A stretch of DNA of 64,000 bases from Anabas testudineus (lineage: Eukaryota > Chordata > Actinopteri > Anabantiformes > Anabantidae), in assembly GCF_900324465.2 (NCBI RefSeq), contig NC_046627.1:7965610-8029609 (forward strand). The letters run 5' to 3'. The notes beneath the pieces are model-generated. The model did not search any database, was not told the origin of the DNA, and saw nothing but the letters and a program-made list of their open reading frames with translations. A program made the position numbers and the translations under genes. The number at the start of each line of letters is the position of its first letter. Within the stretch, counting starts at the first letter, position 1. Below are positions 34,819 to 48,508 of this stretch, one piece after another.

Positions 34819-36109
34819 GTGAGTCCATGCGGGTTCTCTCGTTTTTACGTCGTTAAAACGTAGTTAAAAGTACTAAATGATAGTTTTAAACTTATATTTC
34901 AAAGAAACTAAACTGAGTTATTTCAGTTTTATTGTCAGTCTTGTATTATACGTGTTTCTGTTGGACTGTACAGCTCTTTAAAGAAACTCTAAAGTTTACC
35001 GTTTCCACACCAGACTTCTCCTGCGGTCCGCTGCTGTTTCTCTCTTTTAAAGTTGTTCATGTAGAAACAAATCAAATGAAGTTGGTTTACTAGTTTTTAT
35101 ATTTAACTTTACACAGGCACGTCTTCTCCTTTTTTATTTATACTTTTTATTATTAAGAGTTTAATCCCTTTAATAACTTCTTTGTGTTCACTGGTAAATT
35201 TCCTTTTGTTTAAGATTTTTTAAGCCAGTTCATCAATTGTCTTGAAAATGAGTTCATTCATTCAAAGATTTGTGGTAAAAGCAGCGTCTTTATAATGATG
35301 TGATGAGTGTAACTAGAGTTTCTGTGAATAATGTTCATACATGTTTGTAAAGATTAGTTGATTATTAGTCAGTAGTTGTTGGTAAAAGGTGTTCTTGGTG
35401 AAACATGTTGTGCATTATTTAGAGTGGCTATATACTGTAGTGCTAATACACATCAAGGAACCTGTTGAATGTGTGTCTGACTTCACCTGATCTTACTTTG
35501 GTGTTGAAAAAGACACAGGACCAATGACTTTTGAAGCACTGACTGCTTCGGTCTCTAGTGTGAATCACTTGACTGGATCAAACCAGATTCAACTGGTCTG
35601 ATCCAGTCTTTTTCCAGATCTTTTTCCACAACAAAACAACATCAGGTGAAGTCAGACAGACATCACTAGTTGGTTTCCAGCCTGAAGGGTTTGTTGTTTG
35701 TCTCTAACCAACTTTCCTCAGACTGAAGAAGCGACTTTGATGAGTAGTGAAACATTTCAACCTAACAAGAAAGACGTACAGTTGTCATGACTCAACTTCC
35801 AGATAACTTTACCTGGAGGACTGAAAATCTTCACAGACATATTTTTATTTGATATTTTATAGCATGTCCACTGTAGTGGACAGCAGAACAAATTTACTGT
35901 TAGAAAACAGCTACACTTCAAAATCAGAATAGACTGACAAGAAAACAAGAATGTCAATCCATTTTCTAATGAAACCTTCTAAATGAAACTGAACATGAAC
36001 ATAAATTAAAGTCTCCAGTCCAGAGGTCCTGGGTAGCACAGGTTTGAATCTGTAACACCACCTTCTCTTCACTGTTCTCCTTCTCTTCCTCTTTCTTTTC
36101 TTCCTTCAT
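34819..36109 (+). other. Intron 1 of gene B
   Basis: Non-coding. Includes a MITE-like segment at 35,477-35,658 with GTCTGACTTCACCTGAT inverted ends and the dispersed AAGTTGAGTCATGACAAC repeat at about 35,700-35,820. Confidence 0.55.
35477..35658. mobile_element. MITE-like inverted-repeat element in intron of B
   Basis: About 180 bp bounded by inverted GTCTGACTTCACCTGAT and containing an inner hairpin (GACTGGATCAAACCAG paired with CTGGTCTGATCCAGTC). Present at the same place in C (about 45,366-45,555) and D (about 57,799-57,980), missing in A. Confidence 0.6.
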
Positions 36110-37065
36110 TAAAGTCTTAGTGACGGTACTTTAGGGAGCAGTTTCTCTTCTTTGTTATGCAGAGGAACATCTTGCAGCTGATGCATGTCATGTATTTTTA
36201 GCCGTTGCAACCTTGGTTTCATCAGTCTAGTATCTCTGGTATGTGTCTGGCCCCGTATGTTGTTAATGGTGCTTCTGGTTGTGGAATACGCTTTTTGATG
36301 GATGGCTCATACTCTTCGCTCTCTTCACTGTCGTCTACTGTCTTGTTAGTTTTCCTCAGGTTCTAGGTAGTTCAGCAGCTCATATGCAAGATGAAGTTTG
36401 GAGTCCAGGAACTGTTGAGTGTTTTTTCCTCATCAGTTGTTTGTGGTGGTGTGTGTGACGACACCGTCCAAGAAATAAGAAATCAATTTGTGATGGCAAA
36501 CCCAGGACTTCTTCTGACCACCATCACTGACCCCCGGGTAGAGGTCTCTCTGTGATACTGGAGAGAAACTGCCCCAGTTATCATCCTTTGACCTTCAAAT
36601 GTATTGTTCCCTTGGTATAACTTAGAGTCCAGAATCAGACCATCTGGAGACTCAAGTACAAATACCTTGAAGCTTTAAACTTTTCCTTGTTTCTGGAGGT
36701 TAAGGCAGCCTTAGCTTACCCTCCAAAGGATGTCTCTCTTTGTCTCCTCTATTACTTTCAGATTATTGACAATTTTCAGTGAGTTTCTCAACTTGAAGAA
36801 CGTGTTCTTGTCATTTTCTGTCTTATTATTGGCCCCGTGGTTTTGCTCTCAGAAAATATTTTGAGTCTGGGGAAGCCAAGGGAGGTCATGTTGGATTGAC
36901 AAGCCAGAAAAGATAATTTCTTCAGTGGTGGTGTTAAGAGAGACATTCCTCATCTGTAGCTCTCTCTCATTTGTGAATGCTGCCAAGTCTCTTCAGGACT
37001 CCAGTTTCTATAAATGGTGTGTTCACTGTGACAGTCAGGAGGACTGGGTAGGACAGGTTTAAATC
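36110..37065 (-). mobile_element. piggyBac-type relic in intron of B
   Basis: Opposite orientation to gene B, matching the relics in A, C and D, with the CKMFLCIT-type C-terminal piece near 36,150. Heavily decayed. Confidence 0.6.
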
Positions 37066-37627
37066 TATGATTGGAAAAATACAATCAATGAGGAAATGTC
37101 TCTGAACATAGCATCTACCCTTCTGTTAAAAAATGAAATCCCACAGTCGTCTGAAATAACATGAAAGTGACAAAAGTAATAACAAATATAAATTTACAAA
37201 AATAATAAAGCAGCATTACTAATCATGTGACTTGCGGCTTTAGAATACAGATATAAACACTATACACACTATTTATAGTTGGAAACACAAGTAATTTTAT
37301 TTACATTTGCATTCTATAATTTCCAGTTGCATATGAAATGGTCCCAGTGAAAGATGCAGATGTGTTTGCAGATGTTTTTCACTAACTTACCGGTATGAGA
37401 GCAGACATCATGAGATCAGCCCGATTAATCATCTGAAGGATCAACTGGATAAATTGCACACAGTGATCCTCATCTGCTGAGTCAGTGATATTCTGTAGCT
37501 GTGTTTTTGTCTTATCTTGTGTCTTTGTTGGTTCACAGATCACATTCATCTCAGTTGAGAACGAGCATTGTTTTGTCTGACATCAGGACAGCTTTGTGGA
37601 ATCTGGTGCCACTGAGAAAGAAGCAGG

Positions 37628-38526
37628 ATGAGTTCTTCCCCAAAGGTGAGTATTTAAATCTCTTACATCTCACATACTTTTTGTTTTTTATTATCTCCAT
37701 TAACAAAACCTTAAATTTTCTCTGTCTGTCATTTTAGAAACACAGAAACGCAAAGAAACAATGTCCGTATTGTAACAAAGAATTTTCTTCATCGTACCAT
37801 CTAAAGATTCATGAGAGAGTTCATACTGGAGAGAGGCCTTATCACTGTGATGAGTGTGGGAAAGATTTTGCTTATTCAGGAAGCCTAAAAATTCATAAAC
37901 GTATTCACAGCGGAGAGAAACCATACCAGTGCAGACACTGTGAAAAAGCTTTCACTTCTTCAGTAGATCGCAACAGACATGAACGAACACATACTGGAGT
38001 GAAACCATATAGATGTGAGGAGTGTGGGAAAACATTTGTTCTCCTAGGAAATTTAAATGTTCATAGAAACATCCACACTATGGAAACAATCTACCCTTGT
38101 GAGCAATGTGGGAAGGTCTTTAACACCTACTCTTCATTAAGGCGTCATGAACGGATTCACACTGGAGAGAAGCCTTATCACTGTGACGAGTGTGGGAAAG
38201 ATTTTACTGATTCAGGAAGCCTAAAAGTTCATAAACGTATTCACAGTGGAGAGAAACCATACCAGTGCAGACATTGTGAAAAAGCTTTCACTTCTTCAAT
38301 AGAGCGCAACAGACATGAACGAACACATACTGGAGTGAGACCATATAGATGTGAGGAGTGTGGGAAGAGATTCACTCTGATAGGAGCATTAACAGTTCAT
38401 AGAAACATCCATACTAAAGAAACAATCTATCCTTGTGACCAATGTGGGAAGATCTTTAGCAGGTCCTCTTCATTAAAGTATCACGAACGGATTCACACTG
38501 GAGAAAAACCAAATACGTGCAAATAA
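37628..38526 (+). CDS. C2H2 zinc-finger protein, copy B (intact, 9 fingers)
   Basis: Exon 37,628-37,645 encodes MSSSPK and splices in phase 0 to 37,738-38,526, giving 268 residues. An in-frame TGA 15 nt upstream supports the ATG. The finger exon has no internal ATG, so the start must come from the small exon. Nine C2H2 fingers follow a basic KHRNAKK lead: finger 1 is CPYCNKEF; fingers 2-5 ([36 protein letters not shown]) form a four-finger module that repeats as fingers 6-9. Linkers include TGEKP, TGVKP and the unusual [16 protein letters not shown]. It ends TCK-TAA, inside what was a tenth finger. No effector domain is seen. Expected to be a nuclear, sequence-specific DNA-binding protein of the KRAB-less fish type. 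Confidence 0.9.
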
Positions 38527-39604
38527 TGTGAGAAATCATAAATTTACTTGGAGGATTAAAGAGTCTGCGCCACCCTTTTTTTTTGGTCACCTTTTATGGA
38601 TCCTCACCAATTTTGTCTTCCAACCCCATAACAAATGTAAACTTTGCAGCCTGTTCAGAGTTTGTATGAAAACTCAGTAACTCAGTAGTTCTCAGTAATA
38701 CAGTCTGTTTTCCTTAAGTTAAATTAAAATCTGTCAAACTAAACTGCTGATAAAAATGTAAAGATCACTTTTAAAACCCATCAGAACTCAATGGGTAAAA
38801 AGGTCGTGCTGGATTTTTACACTGATCTTGACTCAGTTATGTGGAAGAAACAACAGGACGCCACATTGTTTGATGGAAATTCAAGTTATCAACCTACAGA
38901 GGACTGAATTCAAAGACACCTTCAAAAACAAAGTGAAAAACATCTGGTGGGAGGTTTGTCCATTTTGTTGAAATGTCATTGCAGCAAGTCAAATGGTTTT
39001 CAGTAGCTGTTATGTCCTTGTATACACGACTGACAACATCAGGACATGCTCCTAATGAGACAACAGATGATGTTATGTCCTTCCAGATCTGGACTTTGCA
39101 TCACTTTTTTTCCTTGTTAAAATCTCTTTTTTTTTTGCTATTGTATAACTATAGCTCATATTATTTGTATTAGCATCAGTAATCTTAAAGTTAGATAAGA
39201 TGAAGTTGATATATGTTGTTAGTTTTGTTGTGTGAAATTTTTTTATAGTTTTTTCATTTTTAAATTTTATTAAATTAATTAGATGAATTTAAATTCTACT
39301 AAAATGTCAAACAGCAGCATGAATGATGTGAATTCAATGTTTTAAATTGATGACAGGACAAATGAAACGTGCTGTTGTTGGTGGATAGAAACCTGATGAT
39401 CTTTAATTATCATCTGAATCTGTCAGTTAAAATGTTCATATCATGTCAATAATGTGTTAAGATCCTCAGTATTTGATTGGTTCAGCTATGTGTAGGTCTA
39501 CAGTAGTAAATCAGACCCTCAGCCACCATCACAGGTAGAATCAACTTCTGGGAGAAACACTGTTTGTTTGTTGTTGATTTTATTTTTAATTCCTGCCTTT
39601 TGCT
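38527..39604 (+). other. 3' UTR of gene B
   Basis: Relic fingers seen in A and D are absent here; instead an AGGATTAAAGAGTCTGC segment shared with C follows. Then AT-rich 3' UTR as in the other units. Confidence 0.55.
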
Positions 39605-39610
39605 AATAAA
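39605..39610 (+). terminator. Poly(A) signal AATAAA, gene B
   Basis: AATAAA followed by TGTTTTGTGTG, identical to the site in gene D. Confidence 0.65.
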
Positions 39611-39614
39611 TGTT

Positions 39615-40740
39615 TTGTGTGATCATATTGTTGAATTGTTTTTTACGATTTGATTTCTTTTTAAGACATCAACTGAAAACAATCAGGCAACTTTTTAAAT
39701 AGACACTATTTAGCCTGAAGTGATTTAATCAACCAGTGTTGAACTATTTTAACACAACATGAAGAACTGACTCTCGTGAAGTCAACAAACACGACAAAGC
39801 TGTAGTGTGTTAAACCTGAACAAGAAAACTGAAAAACTTCTGTAACAAACTTCTCAGGACCACCGATGAGATTAATAAGGCAGTAGTTTATTTTCTTACA
39901 CAGAGAGCATGAATACATCAGCACACGACTGACAGAAACATACTCAAAGAATCTAACCCATACAGTTGTTTTTATGGATTTCAGATGGGAGGGAGAGGTG
40001 AATAGATGATAATTGTCTGTGAGACATTACAGTTGGTTCTTGTCTCGAGGTCAATTCCATGCCAGGACATCCTGTCTGACTCCCTAAGATAAAAGTCTGG
40101 AGCACTGTCTAACAAGGGCAAAGGCAAGTTTCATAAGGGTCACTTTAAGTTACATTTAAGTTCATGATCGAAATAAATGTAAAAGGATAACTCTCAATAT
40201 GGATAGACAATGACTAATTTGGATGTATAATGAGTAATATGGACATTGAGTGACGTGGTACAGTACACCACCTTTCATCCAGTGGCAGCTGGAATCGGTT
40301 CTGTTCTACATGCACAGTGAATTTAAATTAATTTTCTTCTTCTTACCACATACAGACTAACTTTTTCCTAAATATTCTCAACAACATGTTGCTGAACACT
40401 ACAAATGCTATTGGGTGTTTTATTGTGAAAGTCAAGCTACTTGTTCTGTCCTCCGGTTTCCTTTTTCTAATTTTATTTTCCAAGTGGAGACAAAGAGACT
40501 GAAGCAAATAGCAAGTCTCAAGTTCTTCATCCCAACTTACTGCAGCTAAACACAGCATCAGGAACCGTATTACTTGAATAATTAACTGTACTTAATACAT
40601 GGACCAAGACTCCACAGTTGTTACTGTCACACATGTTGGATATTTGAGCTGAGCTGCAGGTAGGAAAAACTGGTCAACATTAACTTTTACTCACTTATTT
40701 TAATAACGAACAACCAAACATCACTAGTTAAACTGCTGAT
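39615..40740. repeat. 3' flank block of unit B
   Basis: Reverse-complement counterpart of 900-1905 in unit A and direct counterpart of 62,095-63,240 in unit D. Confidence 0.7.
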
Positions 40741-40880
40741 TTTACTCTAGTTTTTCCATCTGTTCACTGCACCAGTGTAGGGTCTGACAGTGGGTCTAAG
40801 GATTTCATCTTAATAACTAATGGCACTCAAGGTGACAAACCTCTCCAGACCATCACCAACTCACCACCAAACCAATCATA
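40741..40880 (-). mobile_element. Tc1-like relic, third copy
   Basis: Short minus-strand piece with the DEILGPTVRPYTGAV-coding segment in altered form near 40,765-40,815. Confidence 0.6.
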
Positions 40881-41507
40881 TCAATAAAGGGAAGATACGA
40901 CTGGTATAATGTGTCTGAACCTTCTGGATTTAGTTCAAATTAAAATCCTTCAATCCGTATGAAGACTTTTAGTGTTAACTTGTTTCTGCCCAGAAAACAG
41001 AACATTACTACAATACATCACTACATCACCAGAGTTTACTGCAGTACTGTCAGTACTCTGGTCTGATAATTGTTGTACTGATCTGTGAATCAACTTTTTG
41101 CTTTCTAATGATCACAGGTGCCAAAAAAGGTCAATTATGGGAGAAAATATTGATCCTGATAACATTTATTAGTTCCAGCCATACTTCATGAGTTATTTTA
41201 ATATTTATAATTTTATTTCCATTTTCTTTGTTTAATATTTGCTCAGTTAGAAATCAACCAGTTTTCTTCAGTTTTTACAAACTACAGCTTTGTTGTTTTT
41301 ATTTTTATGTTGAACTAACGAGGGTCAGTTTCTTATTTAAATGTTAAAACTTCTCAAAAGATACAACACTAACACTGGTTTATTAAATCGCTTCAAAACA
41401 TATATTGTTTAATAAAAAGGTTGCTTTATTGTTACAGTTATCAGTTCATGTCTTATTTTTTTTTTATGAAAGTAAGAAACAATTCAACGATATCATCACA
41501 GAATACA
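40880..41507. other. Unit B/C junction region
   Basis: 40,885-41,110 is an inverted copy of 48,345-48,605. From about 41,110 the sequence becomes the diverged 3' flank of gene C. No gene seen. Confidence 0.5.
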
Positions 41508-42509
41508 TTTATCAGTAAAAGACCAGAATTAAAAATCGACAACAAACAAACAAACAGTGTTTCTCCCAGAAGTTGATTCTACCTGTGATGGTGGCTGAGG
41601 GTCTGATTTACTAGTGTTTGTTGTTTAAGAAATTGAGAAACAGACAGTAATACTATGTGTTGAAAATACCAATATGTTTTAAAGACTATTGAATACTGGT
41701 AAAAAAAAACAATATGAGCTACTAGAGCTGACTATAAAACTACAATAATGAATTTAATTTAATCTAATTCAAAATGAAAACACAGACAACTGTAATACCA
41801 CGTTAAAAATAAAAAACACAATGAGCAGAATATTTTTAAAAGATAACAACATACATCAAATTCATCTCATCTAACTTTTAGAGATTTTAACTGCAACGAA
41901 AAAAACGTGACGCAAAGTCCAGATCTTGAAGGACATAACATCATCTGTTGACTCATTAGGAGCATGTCCTGATGTAGTCAGTCGTGTATACAAGGACATA
42001 ACAGCTACTGAAAACCATTTGACTTGCTGCAATGACATTTCAACAAAATGGACAAACCTCCCACCAGATGTTTTTCACTTTGGTTTCGAAGGTGTCTTTG
42101 AATTCAGTCCTCTGTAGGTTGATAACTTGAATTTCCATCAAACAATGTGGCGTCCTGTTGTTTCTTCCACATAACCGAGTCCAGATCAGTGTAAATATCC
42201 CATTGAGTTCTGATGGGTTTTAAAAGTGATCCTTACATTTTTTTCAGCAGTTTAGTTTGACAGATTTTATTTTTAATTAAGGAAAACAGACTGTATTACT
42301 GAGAACAGCTAGTTGAGAGTTTTCATACAAACTCTGAACAGGCTGCAAAGTTTACATTTGTTATGGGGTTGGAAGACAAAATTGGTGAGGATCCATAAAA
42401 GATGAGAAAAAAGTTTTCCAATCACGAGTGTGGTGCAGACTCTTTAATCCTCCAGGTAAATGTATGATTAAAAAACCTAATTCTGAGCTGATATGAATGT
42501 TTTCTCACA
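41508..42509 (-). other. 3' UTR of gene C
   Basis: Similar to the other units. At the poly(A) position the hexamer reads GATAAA (41,513-41,508) instead of AATAAA. The AGGATTAAAGAGTCTGC segment after the stop is shared with B only. Confidence 0.55.
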
Positions 42510-43159
42510 TTATTTCCACTTATAGGGTTTTTCTCCAGTGTGAATGAGAAAGTGTTTTTTTAGTGAATCCAACCGAGAGAAAGCTTTACCACACTGCTCA
42601 CAGCTGTATGGTTTCTCTCCAGTATGAACTCTCTGATGACGTTTTAATTCTGTTGATGTTACAAAAGCTTTACCACACTGATCACAGCTGTATGGTTTCT
42701 CTTCACTGTGAACTCTCTGATGAAGTTTTAATTCTGTTGATGTTACAAAAGCGTTGTCACACTGCTCACAGCTGTATGGTTTCTCTCCACTGTGAAATCT
42801 CCGATAGTGACTGTTTAGGTCTCCTTTTGATATGAATGCACTGCCGCACTCCTGACACTGATGCGGTTTTGCTCCGGTGTGAATTCTCTTGTGGAGATTT
42901 AGTCCGTCTACTGATCTGAATACCTTACCACACTGATCACAGCTGTATGGTTTCTCTCCAGTATGAACTCTCTCATGAATCTTTAGTTTGTATGATGAAG
43001 ACAATTCTTTGTTACAATACTGACATTGTTTCTTTGCGTTTCTGTGTTTCTAAAAGGACAGAGAGAGAAAATTTAAGGTTTTGTTAATGGAGATAATAAA
43101 AAATGCAAAGTATGTGAGATGTAAGAGATTTAAATACTCACCTTTTGGGGAGAACTCAT
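42510..43159 (-). CDS. C2H2 zinc-finger protein, copy C (intact, 6 fingers)
   Basis: Exon 43,159-43,142 encodes MSSPQK; exon 43,049-42,510 encodes 179 residues, total 185. Fingers: CQYCNKEL, SCDQCGKVF, QCQECGSAF, SCEQCDNAF, SCDQCGKAF and SCEQCGKAF, all with C-x2-C and H-x3-5-H. The array lacks the HCDECGKDF/QCRHCEKxF/RCEECGKxF/PCEQCGKIF module present in A, B and D and resembles the N-terminal half of copy A. It ends YKWK-TAA at the position of the shared stop; the usual Cys before it is Trp. No effector domain. Expected to be a nuclear DNA-binding protein, the shortest of the four. Confidence 0.88.
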
Positions 43160-43726
43160 CCTGCTTCTTTCTCAGTGGCACCAGATTTCACAAAGCAGTC
43201 CTGATGTCAGACAAAACAATGCTCGTCCTCACCTGAGATGAATGTGATCTGTGAACAAACAAAGACACAAGATAAGACAAAAAACACAGCTACAGAATAT
43301 CACTGACTCAGCAGATGAGGATCACTGTGTGTAATTGATCCAGTTGATCCTTCAGATGATTAATCTGATGATCTCATGATGTCTGCTCTCCTACCAGTAA
43401 GTTAGTGAAAAACATCTGCAAACACATCTGCATCTTTCACTGGGACCATTTCATATGCAACTGGAAATTATAGAATACAAATGTAAATAAAATGACTTGT
43501 GTGTCCAACTATAAATGTTGTGTATAGTGTTTATATCTGTACTCCAAAGCCACAAGTCACATGATTAGTAATGCTGCTTTATTATTTTTGTAAATTTATA
43601 TTTGTTATTACTTTTGTCACTTTCATGTTATTTCAGACGACTGTGGGATTTCATTTTTTAACAGAAGGGTAGATGCTATGTTCAGAGACATTTCCTCATT
43701 CAATGTATTTTTCCAATCATAGATTT
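43160..43726 (-). other. Exon 2 5' UTR and intron of gene C
   Basis: Matches the same parts of A, B and D. Nothing further recognised. Confidence 0.5.
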
Positions 43727-44920
43727 AAACCTGTCCTACCCAGTCCTCTTGACTGTCACAGTGAACACACCATTTATAGAAACTGGAGTCCAGGAGAGAC
43801 TTGGCAGCATTCACAAATGAGAGAGAGCTACAGATGAGGAATGTCTCTCTTAACACCACCGCTGAAGAAATTATCTTTTTTGGCTTGTCAATCCACATGA
43901 CCTGCCTTGTCTTCCCCAGACTCAAAATGTTTTGTGAGAACAAAACCACAGGGACAATAATAAGCCATAAAATCAGAAGAACAGGTTCTTCAAGTTGAGA
44001 AACTCACTGAAAATTGTCAATGACCTAAAAGTAATAGAGGAAACAAAGAGAGACATCCTTTGGAGGGTATGGTAAGGCTGCCTTAACCTCCAGAAACCAG
44101 GAAAAGTTTAAAACTTCAAGGCATTTGTACTTGCGTCTCCAGATGGTCTGATTCTGGACTCTAAAGTCTACCAAGGGAACAATACATTTGAAGGTCAAAG
44201 GATGATAACTGGGGCAGTTTCTCTCCAGTATCACAGAGAGAGACCTCTACCCGGGGATCAATGATGGTGGTCAGAAGAAGTCCTGGGTTTGTGATCAGAA
44301 AATGGTCTGACAACAAGCCAGTGCTGATGGCCTCTACGGCACATAGGAAAGATCCTGAAATCAGATGGCATGATGATTTGCACCAGATGGTCAAACAAAG
44401 ACAAAGTCCAGGTCCAAGTGAAAAAACCCACAGTCATTAGAGAGTACAATGACAACATGGGTGGCGTGGACCCCTGTGACCGCATGCTGAGCTTCTACCT
44501 TGTGGCAAGTAGAACCAAGAAATGGAGCATGTGTGTGTGTGTTTTCTTATTTCTTGGACGGTGTCGTCACACACACCACCACAAACAACTGATCAGCAAA
44601 AAACACTCAACAGTTCCTGGACTCCAAACTGCATCTCACATATGAGCTGCTGAACTATCTAGAACCTGAGGAAAACTAACAAGACAGTAGACGACAGTGA
44701 AGAGAGCGAAGAGTATGAGCCATCCATCAAAAAATGTATTCCACAACTAGAAGCACCATTAACAACATACGGGGCCAGACACATACCAGAGATACTAGAC
44801 TGATGAAACCAAGGTTGCAACGGCTAAAAATACATGACATGCATCAGCTGCAAGATGTTCCTCTGCATAACAAAGAAGAGAAACTGCTTCCTAAAGTACC
44901 GTCACTAAGACTTTAATGAA
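43727..44920 (+). mobile_element. piggyBac-type relic in intron of C (longest copy)
   Basis: Keeps FVLASPDGLILDSKVYQG near 44,122-44,180, a [13 protein letters not shown]-like piece near 44,305-44,345, [16 protein letters not shown] near 44,438-44,485, and a Cys-rich CKMFLCITKKRNCF end near 44,850-44,890. These are diagnostic for piggyBac transposases, in order, in several frames. The central part present here is deleted in A, B and D. Confidence 0.8.
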
Positions 44921-46117
44921 TGAAGAAAAGAAAGAGGAAGAGAAAGAGAACAGTGAAGAGAAGGTGGTGTTACAGATTCAAACCTGTGCTACCCAGGACC
45001 TCTGGACTGGAGACTTTAATTTATGTTCATGTTCAGTTTCATTTAGAAAGTTTCATTAGAAAATGGATTGACATTCTTGTTTTCTTGTCAGTCTATTCTG
45101 ATTTTGAAGTGTAGCTGTTTTCTAACAGTAAATTTGTTCTGCTGTCCACTACAGTGGACATGCTGTAAAATATCAAATAATAATATGTCTGTGAAGATTT
45201 TCAGTCCTCCAGGTAAAGTTATCTGGAAGTTGAGTCGTGACAACTGTACGTCTTTCTTGTTAGGTTGAAATGTTTCACTACTCATCAAAGTCGCTTCTTC
45301 AGTCTGAGGAAAGTTGGTTAGAGACAAACAACAAACCCTTCAGGCTGGAAACCAACTAGTGATGTCTGTCTGACTTCACCTGATCTTGTTTTGTTGTGGA
45401 AAAAGATCTGGAAAAAGACTGGATCAGACCAGTTGAATCTGGTTTGATCCAGTCAAGTGATTCACACTAGAGATCGAAGCAGTCAGTTCGTCAAAAGTCA
45501 TTGGTCCCGTGTCTTTTTCAACACCAAAGTAAGATCAGGTGAAGTCAGACACACATTCAACAGGTTCCTTGATGTGTATTAGCACTACAGTATATAGTCA
45601 CTCTAAATAATGCACAACATGTTTCACCAAGAACACCTTTTACCAACAACTACTGACTAATAATCAACTAATCTTTACAAACATGTATGAACATTATTCA
45701 CAGAAACTCTAGTTACACTCATCACATCTTTATAAAAACGCTGCTTTTACCACAAATCTTTGAATGAATGAACCCATTTTCAAGACAGTTGATGAATTGA
45801 TTCATTTGAACATAATCAAAACAACCTGGAAGAAACATTTTTCTTGGTTTTCAGTAGTAAATATATGTCTTCATAAAATAAAGTTAAACATTAACAGTGA
45901 AAACAAAGACACGGTTACACTGTTATGAAAGGAAGCGTGGAAACTTTGGTTTCTTTAAAGAGCTGTAGAGTCCAACAAAAACACGTAAAACCCACGATTG
46001 TTGCTAAAACTGAAATAACTCAGTTTAGTTTCTTTGAAATATAAGTTTAAAACTATCATTTAGTACTTTTAACTACGTTTAAACGACGTAAAAACGGGAG
46101 AACCCGCATGGACTCAC
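44921..46117 (-). other. Intron 1 of gene C
   Basis: Carries the dispersed AAGTTGAGTCGTGACAAC repeat at about 45,225-45,350 and the MITE-like element at about 45,366-45,555. The rest is shared AT-rich intron. Confidence 0.55.
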
Positions 46118-46190
46118 CTCAACTCAGAGACGGAGGAAAACAGGAAGTATCCACAGGAAGTGACATCATCGGGTCATAGGTCACTCACAG
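46118..46190 (-). promoter_or_regulatory. Promoter/non-coding exon 1 of gene C
   Basis: Exon 1 ends at 46,118 before a GTGAGT donor; two AGGAAGT ETS-type motifs and TGACATCA lie just upstream, as in A. Confidence 0.6.
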
Positions 46191-48344
46191 AAAATCAGTT
46201 ACGAAAATAAAAGCTCCTTCAAAATAAGATTAAATATACAGTTCACAAAACCAAATACATACGTGTAGATGTAGTAGAGTGATGTTGTTGCTGTGATGTG
46301 AACAGGACATTTTACGTTATAGTAAAAGCCCCATGAATGATCTGCTTCTCCTCACATTACAGTATAAAGCAGTTTGTTTTATTTCTATAAGGAAACTTAC
46401 ACATATAATTAGGTATTTTATTTTGAAAACAGGAAGTCTTTTTGTCTTATCATATAGTCGCTGTACTAAACTCCGGTTTGTTTGCTAATTTAAAGTGTTC
46501 ATAATTTTATTATTATATTATTATTAATATAAGAACAAAGAAGAATAAAGTGTGAAACTGTCCTTTAGCACAGTTTCTGTCCACAGTCTTGTTAAATCCT
46601 CAGTGAGACTCCTGCTGCTTCTCTTGTCTTCATCAGTCTCCACAGTTGATACTGTCCCACATGTTGGATGTTGGATCTTCGAGCTGAGCTGCAGGAAGGA
46701 AAAACTGCTCAACGACAACTTTTACACACTTATTTTAATAACTATTGACTGAACATCACTGATTTCATCCACTTCATCTACTGACAGCTGGTTAATCTGA
46801 AATGATTCAGTCCTTTATTAACTGGTTCTATTTGATACGGTACAAATACAAAGTAGACTTTAATGACAACACTGTTATGTACTTTAGTACAGTTGTTACT
46901 TCCTGGACCTTTATTTATCGACTTTATTAAACATTAATAATGTAATGTTACAGCTTTCAACTCTTTTTAGGGGGATTTATTGGTATTTTTACAGATAATA
47001 ATTATGATGAAAACACATCTCTGTTGGTGTTTGCTGATTTTCAGTGCTCTAGTTTAACTGTATTTCTTTTTTTAGGTCGGTTTATAAGTTTTTCTAATCA
47101 CTTCATATCTCTTTATTATAAACACACTGTGCTGTGGGAGTAGATTCTTCTCAACAAAGAGTCTGAGTGTTTTCTGAAATACTGAGATAAGCCTGTATTC
47201 TGACTTTGACTGTCTGAAATGGGATTTTCCATTAAAAACACCCTCAAACACATTTCTGTAATTTAGTACTGTGTGGATCCAGGTTTCCAGTCCAGGAGGG
47301 AGCACCCTTTCTCTTCTCAATCACCCGTTTCTAAACTTCTAAACTTTAACTTTTTTTAAGTTTCTCACCTGTTCTTCTACATTTCACCCTCTGGTTTATG
47401 TCATGCAAATAAAGAGAATTTGTATCAATAATTTGAGTCTTTTAATCAGTTTATTACAAAGTATAAAGAAGTTAGAAAAGCACAGAAAGGAGAACATGAC
47501 TGGACTCTCAAGAGAGGGCTCAGCAAATGAACCAAGACCTATCTGTTACTCGGCTATTTATCAAAGCCTCTCTCACTTTCTCACTCCTCATACTCCCTGT
47601 TTTGCTATCTTCATTTCCAGGGTCAGAGACTTTGTGTTGTCTCCCACTCTAACTCAGTCAAACGTATCTCTGCTCTAAAACATCTGCTCCTTCAGCAAAG
47701 AAAGTTTATGATGTGTAAAATAAGTGAAGGATATATGAACTCTTAGCAAACTATTAATGGAAAATATCAATTTCTGCAAGAGTTAACTTCAAAACCGTGT
47801 TTATCTTCGATGGAGCCACTGAACCTCCAACACACACACACACGCTGTTTCTAAACAACACATATTTCAGAACACACTCCACACACCGGTCTGACTTCAT
47901 TGGGTCAAACTGTTCACATCTGTTCTCTCTGTGAGTGTTTGTCTATAATTAACCTGTGATCTATTAAAAAACTGCAGCTGTTTTATTTAAAGAATACTTT
48001 TGAAGTAATAACAAAGACAAAACACAAACTTTGATGACTCTTAAATGATAATAAAAGCTTCCACACTGCACAGATCCAGACCTGATTCTCTCCTCTGCAG
48101 ATCTTGTCTATTCTTCAGCTGTTCTTGTGGCCTCAGCGTCTGCTGACCTAGTTCCTGCCTTTCCCACCACTTCTTGGTGCCTCGGACTCCTGCTCAGCCC
48201 CAGTGAACTGCTGGCCTCCTACAGTTCCTCTTACAGTGCCATGGTTAGTGCTCGGTGCTACCCATGGTACTGGTACATGGTACTGAGATGTGACTGCAAC
48301 TAATAAATGTTATCAGTCAATATTTTCTCTCAGATTTAATATTT
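46191..48344. other. Intergenic between units C and D
   Basis: Unit C similarity ends near 46,328. About 46,590-46,760 is a diverged piece of the 3' flank block (GAGCTGAGCTGCAG motif). About 47,030-47,960 is a diverged direct copy of 63,290-63,780. No gene recognised. Confidence 0.5.
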
Positions 48345-48473
48345 TTTTTACCTTCTGTGATGATTAGAAGGCAAAAAGTCAATTCACAGATCAGTACAAC
48401 AATTAACAGACCAGAGTACTGACAGAACTGCAGTACATTCTGGTGATGTAGTTATGTGTTGTAGTAAGATTTT

Positions 48474-48508
<35 letters not shown>

